64,000 nt of DNA, from the NCBI GenBank assembly GCA_964017125.1, contig OZ024912.1:61098107-61162106 (forward strand). Reading direction: 5' to 3'. Made by a program: the position numbers and the translations under genes. Of the stretch, positions 25,601-32,500 are shown piece after piece. The notes beneath the pieces are model-generated. The model was not told the origin of the DNA. It did no database searches and saw only the letters and a program-made list of their open reading frames with translations. This DNA comes from Flabesymbios commensalis. Lineage: Eukaryota; Annelida; Polychaeta; Terebellida; Flabelligeridae. The number at the start of each line of letters is the position of its first letter. The stretch's first letter is position 1.

Positions 25601-25982
25601 CCCACCAGACGGCGAAGGCAAAGTCAAATTTGAAGGTAGGTCTAGAGTGAGAAATGCATGATGATAACTTGTTCTGACTCTACAAAACTTACTCTATGTT
25701 TAGATATAAGAAGATTCAATGACAAGTCATAATTAAAGTTATTTTTTAATAGCTTCATGTTCTAAGGATGGGTAAAATTTTCTCATTTCTAATGATGGAA
25801 ATAAATTTGTCTTCATACATGTCTAATACACGTTGTTTAATATTTTTATAGCTGTTAATATAAATAGGTGTATAAAAAAGGTCAATTAATTCATATTTGG
25901 CAATTACTATTTTTCTTAGCCGAGTAAGTTATATTTATTTTAACATGTTTCAGATTTTGTGAGCCTGATGATGGACCACTGA
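10609..25982 (+). CDS. Calmodulin-like EF-hand protein, 6 exons, 154 aa
   Basis: Exons: 10609-10620, 20721-20754, 23766-23909, 24409-24506, 25488-25635, 25954-25982. All have GT/AG borders and matching phases. The 154-aa product has four EF-hands, as in calmodulin (149 aa). Loops lie at residues 25-36 ([12 protein letters not shown]), 61-72 ([12 protein letters not shown]), 99-110 ([12 protein letters not shown]) and 135-146 ([12 protein letters not shown]). Loops 2 and 3 look able to bind calcium. Loop 1 has Glu for the usual Gly at position 6 and Asp at position 12. Loop 4 starts with Pro, so it probably does not bind. The linker (residues 78-88) has two Trp in place of calmodulin's Lys-rich stretch, so it is a divergent paralogue rather than calmodulin itself. 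It is probably a cytosolic calcium sensor; partner unknown. The first exon codes only MSSK and lies 10 kb upstream, so it is the least certain part. AATAAA at 26021-26026, 39 bases after the stop, fits the 3' end. Confidence 0.88.
11111..11139. repeat. Short perfect hairpin AGCAGCCCTC/GAGGGCTGCT
   Basis: 10-base arms, 6-base loop, in intron 1 of the calmodulin-like gene. GGAGGGCTGCTT occurs again near 11670. A CCG-rich triplet run follows at 11158-11177. Confidence 0.45.
11265..11690 (+). mobile_element. Dispersed repeat, family I (left part)
   Basis: Shares GTGACATTTTGATCCCCATA and the following ~190 bases with 44036-44110 and, more diverged, with 52268-52460. Terminal structure is not clear and no coding capacity is seen. 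Confidence 0.55.
12961..13088. mobile_element. Palindromic element, family B
   Basis: AACACAAAACATTTGTATAA at the left and its complement ending TTTTGTGTTTACTGGG at the right. The centre CCAACGTC/GACGTTGG is partly duplicated. In intron 1 of the calmodulin-like gene. Confidence 0.7.
13105..13415 (+). mobile_element. tRNA-derived SINE with two tRNA-like units
   Basis: Unit 1 (13112-13185) has an A-box-like GGGTAGTGGTTAGC and a B-box-like GGGGTTCGGTTCCC. Unit 2 (13238-13310) begins ggggagcctccgtgaccgag and has a degenerate B box near 13288-13306. The body continues to gtgcacaaaggtggcctaaa. A second copy lies inverted at 17140-17449 and a degraded one at 17640-17910. Located in intron 1 of the calmodulin-like gene. 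Confidence 0.7.
13458..13654 (-). mobile_element. TTAA-type element, family E
   Basis: Hairpin at 13567-13625 (TTCACCCACTTGAAGTTGTG ... CACAACTTCAAGTGGGTGAA). TTAA precedes it at 13454-13457 and the right end GCTTTAAGCG is followed by TTTAAA. Orientation by comparison with 23194-23430. Confidence 0.55.
14847..15192. mobile_element. 346-bp TIR element flanked by CTAA, with poly-G next to each end
   Basis: Terminal inverted repeats GGAACGCACCATTTGATAT / ATAACAAATGGTGCGTCC each continue into a run of G (or C) and CTAGA. Direct CTAA repeats at 14843-14846 and 15193-15196 look like the target duplication. The inside repeats a GAAAAAAAAGTTTGTTG-like unit. No coding capacity. The superfamily is not assigned. 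Confidence 0.8.
15567..15789 (-). mobile_element. TTAA-type element, family C
   Basis: TTAA at 15563-15566, CCCTTTCAG at the hairpin end; the other end GCGTTCTAAGGG is followed by CTAA. Inverted relative to 3087-3334. The hairpin is partly decayed. Confidence 0.7.
17140..17449 (-). mobile_element. tRNA-derived SINE, second copy
   Basis: Reverse complement of the 13105 family: the tRNA-like head with GGTTCGAACC lies at about 17395-17445, the second unit (gcctctgtgaccgagaggta) at 17255-17330, the shared body at 17160-17250 and an ATTCATT tail at about 17145. It abuts the palindrome at 17450. Confidence 0.7.
17450..17560. mobile_element. Palindromic element, family A
   Basis: CCCAGCAAACATGAGACGTT ... 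GTCTCATGTTAGCTGG; ~105-111 bases with the arms meeting at CCGTCTGCGCCGGTGGGCC. Family A is the commonest short repeat in the window. Confidence 0.8.
17640..18090 (+). mobile_element. Degraded SINE with expanded (CATT)n tail
   Basis: The body (cgtgctcggccttaaaccac, then tttagcctgtatttacacaa) matches the 13105 SINE with many changes. It runs into about 180 bases of (ATTC)n at 17908-18085. The tail is the likely origin of this microsatellite, since the 17140 copy ends in the same short motif. Confidence 0.6.
17908..18085. repeat. (ATTC)n microsatellite
   Basis: Nearly pure 4-bp repeat, slightly interrupted towards the right end. Reading frames through it (HSFIHSFI) are artefacts. Confidence 0.95.
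18284..18511 (+). mobile_element. TTAA-type element, family D, second copy
   Basis: Exact TTAA at 18280-18283 and 18512-18515. Terminal repeats CCCTTTAACCGCC/GGCGGTTAAAGGG. Collinear with 9057-9294. A partial family A palindrome follows at once (about 18520-18555). Confidence 0.85.
19140..19198. mobile_element. Compact 59-bp palindrome, family A, TA-flanked
   Basis: CCCAGCCAACACAAGACGTT...AACGTCTCGTGTTGGCGGGG with TA on both sides (19138-19139, 19199-19200). The inner core of longer family A copies is missing. Confidence 0.8.
19258..19349. mobile_element. Family A palindrome, partial
   Basis: ACGAGGCATTGGCCCAATGC ... GATCAACGCCTCGTGTTTCTGGGG; the left terminus is eroded. Confidence 0.6.
19425..19526. 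mobile_element. Family A palindrome, diverged
   Basis: ATACGTTGACTCAATG ... CATTGATTCTACGTCTTGTATTTGCTGGG with the core CAACGTCGTAGATGGTGGGC. Confidence 0.6.
19735..20050. mobile_element. Family A palindrome split by a retroposon fragment
   Basis: The left end GCAGACACAAGACGTTGAA (to 19757) and the rest from about 19984 (TTGAATCTATGTTAGTTTAA...) form one family A copy. The intervening ~226 bases start AATAGTAATAGTTTATTAGC, like an antisense LINE/SINE 3' end. TTGAA at both borders looks like the target duplication. Confidence 0.65.
20115..20222. mobile_element. Palindromic element, family A
   Basis: CCCAGCAGACACGAGACGTT ... AACGTCTCGTGTTTGCTAGC, arms ~50 bases, core GGCCCACCGTCTACGACGCC. Confidence 0.8.
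20398..20506. mobile_element. Palindromic element, family A
   Basis: CCTAGCAAACACGAGGCGTT ... AACGCTCCGTCTTTGCTGGG. Arms match almost throughout, including the shared variant TTAAT/ATTAA segment next to the core. Confidence 0.8.
20670..20754 (+). CDS. Possible alternative first exon of the calmodulin-like gene
   Basis: An ATG at 20670 reads in frame through the exon-2 acceptor (cag at 20718-20720) into exon 2. It would give a 17-residue N-terminus ([17 protein letters not shown]) in place of MSSK. The in-frame read-through could be chance over 51 bases. If transcription starts in the last part of intron 1, this would be the start used; otherwise it is intron. Transcript evidence would decide. 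Confidence 0.3.
21338..21507 (-). mobile_element. TTAA-type element, family C, first of a tandem pair
   Basis: Hairpin 21343-21403 of the TTTAGACGTC/GACGTCTAAA subtype with no spacer loop. Ends GCGTTGTAAGGG followed by TTAA (21508-21511), which directly borders the next copy. Confidence 0.7.
21512..21749 (-). mobile_element. TTAA-type element, family C, second of a tandem pair
   Basis: Same orientation as its neighbour. Hairpin 21521-21602 of the TTTAGTCGTC/GACGACTAAA subtype; ends GCGTTGTAAGGG followed by TTAG. The two copies share the TTAA between them. Confidence 0.7.
22098..22168. repeat. Hairpin of family L type
   Basis: TGCTGGAACTAAAAGGTGGT ... ACCTTTTAGGTACAGCA with TATCTGCTACC near the tip; imperfect arms of ~30 bases. 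Confidence 0.5.
22194..22228. repeat. (TTTG)n microsatellite
   Basis: About eight GTTT units in a row, in intron 2 of the calmodulin-like gene. Confidence 0.9.
23194..23430 (+). mobile_element. TTAA-type element, family E, best copy
   Basis: TTAA at 23190-23193, then CCCATAAGGCGCC; ends GCGGATTAAAGGG followed by TAAT. Hairpin 23222-23282 (TTCACCCACTTGAAGTTGTG with its complement). Lies in intron 2 of the calmodulin-like gene. Confidence 0.75.
24130..24330 (+). mobile_element. Family E fragment
   Basis: Hairpin CCCCTTGAAGTTGTGTCTCG.../...CTACAACTTCAAGTG and the following ~130 bases match 23222-23400 in order. Both ends are lost. In intron 3 of the calmodulin-like gene. Confidence 0.55.
24558..24644. 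mobile_element. 87-bp near-perfect palindrome, family F, nested in a family E copy
   Basis: CCCACTGGGCACACAACGTT ... AACGTCGTGTGCCCAGTGGG; arms of ~42 bases with only a few mismatches. TA on both sides (24556-24557 and 24645-24646). The flanks join to form the end of the family E copy that continues to 24854. Confidence 0.85.
24647..24854 (-). mobile_element. Family E copy interrupted near its end by the family F palindrome
   Basis: Reads as the reverse complement of 23194-23430, with hairpin at 24766-24828 and end GTTTTAAGGGG. Its outermost ~20 bases lie left of the family F insertion (about 24540-24557). Intron 4 of the calmodulin-like gene. Confidence 0.65.
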
Positions 25983-26020
25983 TCCAGAGCCCACCGAATA
26001 GTGTTTCCATAAGTGTGCCA

Positions 26021-26026
26021 AATAAA
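26021..26026 (+). terminator. Poly(A) signal AATAAA of the calmodulin-like gene
   Basis: Canonical AATAAA 39 bases after the stop codon at 25980-25982. Confidence 0.6.
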
Positions 26027-26069
26027 CATACAAACAGTATGCTTCCAAGCAAAAACAGATACTGAGCCA

Positions 26070-26135
26070 GTGATGGAACAATGCTTGGCCAACGTTTGAC
26101 ACGCTGGATCAACATTGAACCAGTGTTGGTTCAAC
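26070..26135. mobile_element. Family A palindrome fragment
   Basis: CAATGCTTGGCCAACGTTTG ... CATTGAACCAGTGTTGGTTCAAC just beyond the calmodulin-like poly(A) signal; termini lost. Confidence 0.45.
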
Positions 26136-26214
26136 AAAACGTGCCATTATCTGCCCGATTGTGATAAAAATGCTCAGCAGCAAAGACGACATATTATGTT
26201 ATCATACCGCCGTC

Positions 26215-26278
26215 AAAAGACGAAAAGTAGTAGCTGCTTGCATTTCAAGTAAGCGGTATACTGCTTTTCGGCTTTTCT
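26215..26278. repeat. Hairpin of family L type
   Basis: AAAAGACGAAAAGTAGTAGC ... GTATACTGCTTTTCGGCTTTT; diverged relative of 9808-9870. Confidence 0.5.
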
Positions 26279-27454
26279 GAGCTTGATAGACGCCATTGTT
26301 GGGTTTTGTTGTTCCACATCTAGTAAATGTCGACATTGTCTCCCTGTGTAGTCGATATAAGTACAATTATTTGTACATATCCTAGTGGTTTTCTCGGCAC
26401 TGGTTGGTGCCAAACTGTCTAAAACAGAACAAACAATCCAGCAACTGTCACACCACTCAGCACAACAAGACCGGCGTAACAAGGCACAATACAGTTCGTA
26501 ACCAGCAAATGTCAGTGACAAAAATAAAGCGCGACTATTGAAGAGCCCCAATTAATAGATGACGATATTGTGATGCTGTTACAGCCAATAATGTAATAAA
26601 CTCTCGATAATGCAATACTTTCTGATAATGTAATACAAATTAACGGATAGCTCAGCAAACATGAGACGTTGGGCCATGTTTACTGGGATTGTAATAATTC
26701 CGATAATGTAATAACTTCAACCAAAAATGTAATGAAAAACCTCTCCTCATTATCGGGAGTTTATTCCCTTACTGGTTGTAACAGATGCTATAAAAAATAC
26801 GAACTGTTGGATACGCAAATCTGGCAATGATTTGTTGAAAATAAATGTTATCGCAGAAGAAGTATGTCTGGGGAAATGCGAGTAGTTCTATTGTACGATT
26901 ATATAGCTTGGAATGTTGAAAATGATTACAGTAAACCTCTTCATACTTGAAAAAACATTTATAAAAAATATATTGTGATTAACGTCATTAATAATAGGCT
27001 ATTATTTAACACTAAATATATAATTGTGAAACTTTTTTTTCTCCAAAATAGTTTTATTCCATGTAAGATTAGATTTGGTGGCACAATTCAGCCAGGCGAA
27101 TTTTAATTCCAAAGAAATTAGATTCATTCAATGTTGGGGGCAAATTTTGAATCAATATTGAATAGTGTTGGCCCAGCATTGAACTTTAGTGCATTGATTG
27201 AGTCTTGAAACTGACATGTTATTTACTTTGTTTTGTAAATAGATGTATAAATAAACGATATATTTTTATTATAGGCCTACCGGTATTTGTATTATGATAT
27301 TGTTTTGGTCTGTTTTTCTTAATTGTATGCTGCAGCAGTCTTCCAAAAGCTTTTTATCTCCACAGGAAATACAACAGGTACCCGGTAGTTTGTTTCCATC
27401 GAATGACTGAATATAAATTAATGTTGTATGTCAATGAAGTCGGTGTCCCTTCCT

Positions 27455-27549
27455 GGTGTTGAATTAATGTTGGTTTAATGTAAGGCTAATGTCGCAGACG
27501 TTGAACCAGCATTAGATCAACAGTGGTGAAACGTCTCGTGTTTTCTGGG
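27455..27549. mobile_element. Family A palindrome, diverged
   Basis: GGTGTTGAATTAATGTTGG ... GTGAAACGTCTCGTGTTTTCTGGG; the right arm is better kept than the left. Confidence 0.55.
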
Positions 27550-27919
27550 CTTGTTGGAATATAAGGCAGGCTTCGGATATGGAATGGTGACTACAGGCAT
27601 ATTGAGTAAGTGTTAATAATTCTCAAGAGTGGTGATTGCTCGCTATTTATTTCAGATATATATAAGGTTTTATTATTGAACCGACTTTTTTACCCAATAT
27701 CAAATCAAAACAAACAGTTTTGTATAGGCCTTGAATATAAAAAATGTCACAACATGTGAAGGCCATGTGAAGTCTCAAGACATAATCTACACAAAGGTAT
27801 TCTTCATTCCATTCTAAACAACTTCTTCACTAGTTTATAGTGACCAAAGTACTCACACTCTTCGTCCTAATCCACTGGGATTGTTTTATCCGAATCCAAA
27901 AGTTGTGGGTGGAAATTTG

Positions 27920-28124
27920 TTTAGAAGTGATAAGTTTGAATCTGACGTCTAAAGTTAATCCCCGCACACAAAGAGTAAAAATATTTATTATGGCAGTGGA
28001 TTCATACCATAGGTATTCAAATGAAGCAGAAAGTACTAACTAAGACATTTAGGATAATTTTAAATTGAAATAAGCCCTTTGGTATCCATGGCCTTATACA
28101 AAATATTTCAGCGTTTTAAGGGTG
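27920..28124 (-). mobile_element. TTAA-type element, family C, hairpin end truncated
   Basis: Holds one hairpin arm (GAATCTGACGTCTAAAGTTA) and the full other half, to GCGTTTTAAGGG; TTAA sites eroded. Confidence 0.6.
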
Positions 28125-28695
28125 AAAGTCATTGTTGCATAATTTTACCTGGTTGCTAAATTGGGCTTTTAAGCTGCTATTTTTCACTCTCTCTCATAAC
28201 GTGTTTTTGAATAATTAAATTGTGACATGTCTCGATGACAATAGTGAATTGAAGTCGATTTTCAAGATTACAAATACTTATGGTAATTTCTTTAAACTGT
28301 CTAAGATTTTTATGTATGTATAGGACCTACAGTGCAAAATTACATTTACCACCGCTAGTTAGATTTCCATAAAATATTCAATGTCTTGGGCTGGCCGTAT
28401 CATTTATTAAATCTTCGTCATTAATTTTGTTCGATCCATTAAAACTATCGTAGCTCCCTACTCTGGGCTACAAATGAGTTATGTCTACGCATCGATTGGA
28501 GAAGCGAACTAATTGTATGAAAGAGGAGGACTTTAATTGTATTTACAGGAGCGTGCATAACCAGTGATAACCCGAGAACAAAAAAGGGACGATGTAGTTT
28601 TTTTGTAACTGTCAATGTCCGTGTTATTATTCAGTCTATAGGAAATATAGATTTACAGTTTTGCATTACAAAGATGATCTTCTAACGTAGGCCTG

Positions 28696-28804
28696 CCCAG
28701 CAAATACATAACATTTGTATAACATTTATACAATGTTTGACCAACGTCGAAGACGTTGAGCTGACGTTGTACAAATGTTATACAAATGTTTTGTGTTTGC
28801 TGAG
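28696..28804. mobile_element. Palindromic element, family B, TG-flanked
   Basis: CCCAGCAAATACATAACATT ... AATGTTTTGTGTTTGCTGAG with TG at 28694-28695 and 28805-28806. Centre CCAACGTCGAAGACGTTG. Confidence 0.8.
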
Positions 28805-29570
28805 TGCAAACATTACATCCGTGGCCACAAAGGCTAGAGTCCTATAAAAATCCATTAATTCATATAATCTTGTCATATTGCAGTGACACAAATTTTACCA
28901 ACACTCAACATTATAGCTGCTTAATACAATTATAACAAAAACTCTACGAAACGGTCCACAAATCGAGAAGAGCTTCTACCATGTTATGGCCTAGCACAAA
29001 AACGTCAGTACGGTCATCATTAGGCCTTCAGGTAACTAAATTTTAACTGATGTAATATAAATGTATATTTTGATATGATTTGACGGGAGCAGCAATCCCA
29101 GCTGTTTATGTTTTGTTATCTCTTTCCTTTCTATTGATCATTTCTGCCACTTTGTCATTTGATCGTAAGGTATACGATCATTTAATCCTAGGAGGGCTAT
29201 TCCGTGTTATTATTGGGATTTTTACCAGCATTTTCGATCTAAACACCTCTAAAATGACGACCTTGAGCATAGCTTTTAGCTAATGTAGTTTGTAATCGAT
29301 TCAGCATACATCTAATGTGGGTTTTTTTTTGTGATAGAGGCGACACCTTCGTTGAAGGGAGTAAGCTAGGTTACTAATGTGCCGTAATTCAAAACGGTAT
29401 TGATCCCAAGTGTTTTATGTGAATAGTCATGAATTGCATATTGGGATCGGCAGCTACTCCTGCATAGAAGCACATAATGAACCCAGCAGCTTTATTCTTT
29501 GTTAGATCTCACAATTAAAGGTCACCACAGCCTCAAGTCGCGCCTAACGTGGAAGCATACACTTACTAAG

Positions 29571-32500
29571 ATGGCTAAAGCAAAGGAAATAATAGTTTTT
29601 ATCATATTATATCATTGTTCGCAATTACATGTTACAAAAAGTGAAATATTGAAAACAAATGTTTTATTTCACGCATTAGAACAAGATGCAAGTAACGTTA
29701 TTCTAGGCGGGTATGGATGGACGTTCATACAAGTCACTTCCAGCACTTCAGGGTGTGCTACTATGTGTAGTAGGCCTATTAGTTTTCTAAATGGTAGAAC
29801 TTGTGTCGGATTCCATCGTAGCCCAACAACGGGAAGTTGTTATCTGATGGACATTGGGACCGGTGACGTTAGTGGTGACCAATTGACAGGCAAAGTTTTT
29901 GTGGACAGCAGGTTTAGCTGGAATGGGATCTCTGAGAATATTTCTTCGGCCACAGCAGCATTTACAGCATATGGAATGATCACTTCAGATGGGTATGATC
30001 AACCCACCACCGATAAAAAATCAACCATGCAGGCCGGAAGTACAATTTCACAAGAAAGTACAGAAGCTGTTGCCATCAAGCTGTCAACAACCGGTTAGAT
30101 ATTTACCACGAATAATTCGAATTTATTGACGACATTATATATTACACATTTTCAACATAACTTAGTTTCCATAATTAATTCAACTAACTAAATACAAAGA
30201 TTATTAAGTGGACCTATTATCGTAGTAAGTAAGTAGTAATTTCTCCCCAAATACCATTTTAAATATTATTAATTATATCTCATCTAAGTAGAGAATTAGT
30301 TACTACCCGTTCGTCTGGGTTATTTTTTATTCATCTAAAACCGCTAGGCTATTCAAGTCATGTATTATTTTATTAGGCCCACCCAGTAAAACACAAAACA
30401 TTTGTATGAAATGTATACAACGTCGGCCCAACGTCTTTGACGTTGGTACAACATTGTATAAATATTATACAAATGTCTTGTGTTTACTGGGCAGGTGGTC
30501 AGTCGGCGTTATCACTCTCATCGTAACAGAGACCGTTTCCAATGAATCTTACGACGCACTAGTGAGGCAGGAGGCCTGTCTACTCTAATTATTTTTGTCA
30601 TGCCTTCAGCAAATAATTGGAATAGTTATAGGGCCTATCCGTCCTATTGGCTAGTAGGAACCCTTTGAAACTTTCAAAGAATCAAGGTAACAATCACTAA
30701 TTCTGTCATTCTGTCAATTGAATGACGTTTTTTCAAATTCAAAACATTAACTCGAATTTTAGGCTACTCATCCTATTAAAAGATTCCTAATGAATTGATT
30801 ATGGAACAAAAACTGTGCTCTGCTAAACAATATTGCTAGTGACAGCATATGTTGCTTAGACCTACGCTATATATCTTGAAAATAATGCTCATCTAAAATG
30901 CTTGGAGAGCTTGCCGATAAGTCAGGGTGAAGAAATATACCTCCTCTGCATCTGCAAAAGCCCAAAGGAGCCATTTTCAAGTTTAAAACGACCAGTTCAG
31001 ATTTGATTTCTCCTAAACTAAATGCTTGACTGAATGGGGTATAGTCAAAATGAATGTGTGAGGATCGCGCAGCGTGGAGCCCTGCGCGAAATTAACGTCG
31101 ATACACTGGTCTCAACCTTAACTCGACGAGGCCGCCATTAACATGATCGCCTAGTCACATTGAGAAGGGAGAAACAATACTGCTTCTCTGAAAACTCCTA
31201 AAAACTCCACACGGGAACAGCGGGTTTCGAAACCGGGACGCATGCATGACTGGCGAGGCAGTCAGGCACTCTAGCCATTGCGCCACGTCCCCTTCTCTAA
31301 AATGAATGTTCGACGCTGCTCTAGTATTAATACTCGGAAAACCCTTCGTCACACTAACTATTTATGTTAATATTTTAATCAGATACTAGTAAAATATTCG
31401 GGGAACACTAATCCACGCTTTCTTGACACTGATATGAATCAGGCCTACCCGTGGAAAACCAAGATTGAGTGCGGGGTATAGAATGGTTGACGAAAAATGT
31501 TGGTAGTAATAAAAAATAATTGGAGTATTTATATGGCGCACATATCCAGCCTAGGGCTGCTCATGGCGCCTCACATCATATTATCCCTGATCATTGGACC
31601 TGCTCGTTCATGTACCATTTAAACTCCCCGGGGAGCATACAACACTGCAGCCATGTGGCGCTAGTGACTTGTCGTACAACAATTGCCATCTCTGTCCCAT
31701 TAGGTACTCATTTTCACTTAAGTGAAGTGAAGAACTTAAGGGTGAAGTGCCTTGCCCAAGGACACAACATTGATATCACAATGTTCCAGTGGTGAGCATG
31801 ATATTTCTCAGAAAATCCTGCACCTAGCGAGCCTCTAACTCGCGCAGCAGGCAGCGAAATTGGCAAAGCTCTGCGCTCTAGCCATTGTGGCAATTCCCTC
31901 TCTTGTTGTTTATTGTTGTTGGTGTATTGTGACATGTGAACAAATCGTCCCCTTAGATATGAAAGGGTGTATCTGCCACTTTGCCAAGTGACAGATACAC
32001 CCTTTCATATCTAAGACGACGATATATCCCTTTGATAATTTTCGTATTGCGGATGAAACGTGTACGTGATCGTAAGTGAAAGGTTTCCTCCCTTATATAG
32101 CTGTAATTTTGAAATAGTCTTTTAGACGAAGTCCGGGAAATTTGCAATGTGAAAATCTGGGACGTCAGATCTCGACGTCTGAAAGGGTGAATGCAACTTT
32201 ACAATAACAACTTTAGAATAAACATATCTATTGAGTCGTACTCTACCACAGTTATAATAGTAAGAAAGAGCTCTCTTTGTGTTAAAAGCCCCCAGACTGG
32301 TTACTTCTCCTCCTATGGTAACAACAGAGCCTCAAGCAACAACGTCAGCCATCGCGGTGTGGACATTTGAAGATTACGTCAATGGTCCGACAATTGGGCC
32401 ACAACTAAACGGTAAGCTACAACACATTATTATTTATGAAAAAAATAGCAAATAATTAAGCATACAAAACAATAGAACGGCTCAGTGGAAAAACGAGTCT

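Larger units (their letters stand above)
26030..29570. other. Spacer between the calmodulin-like and lectin genes
   Basis: Holds the listed family A, B, C and L copies plus AT-rich sequence. A short open frame at 29080-29283 is hydrophobic but lacks splice context or family match. No gene supported. Confidence 0.5.
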
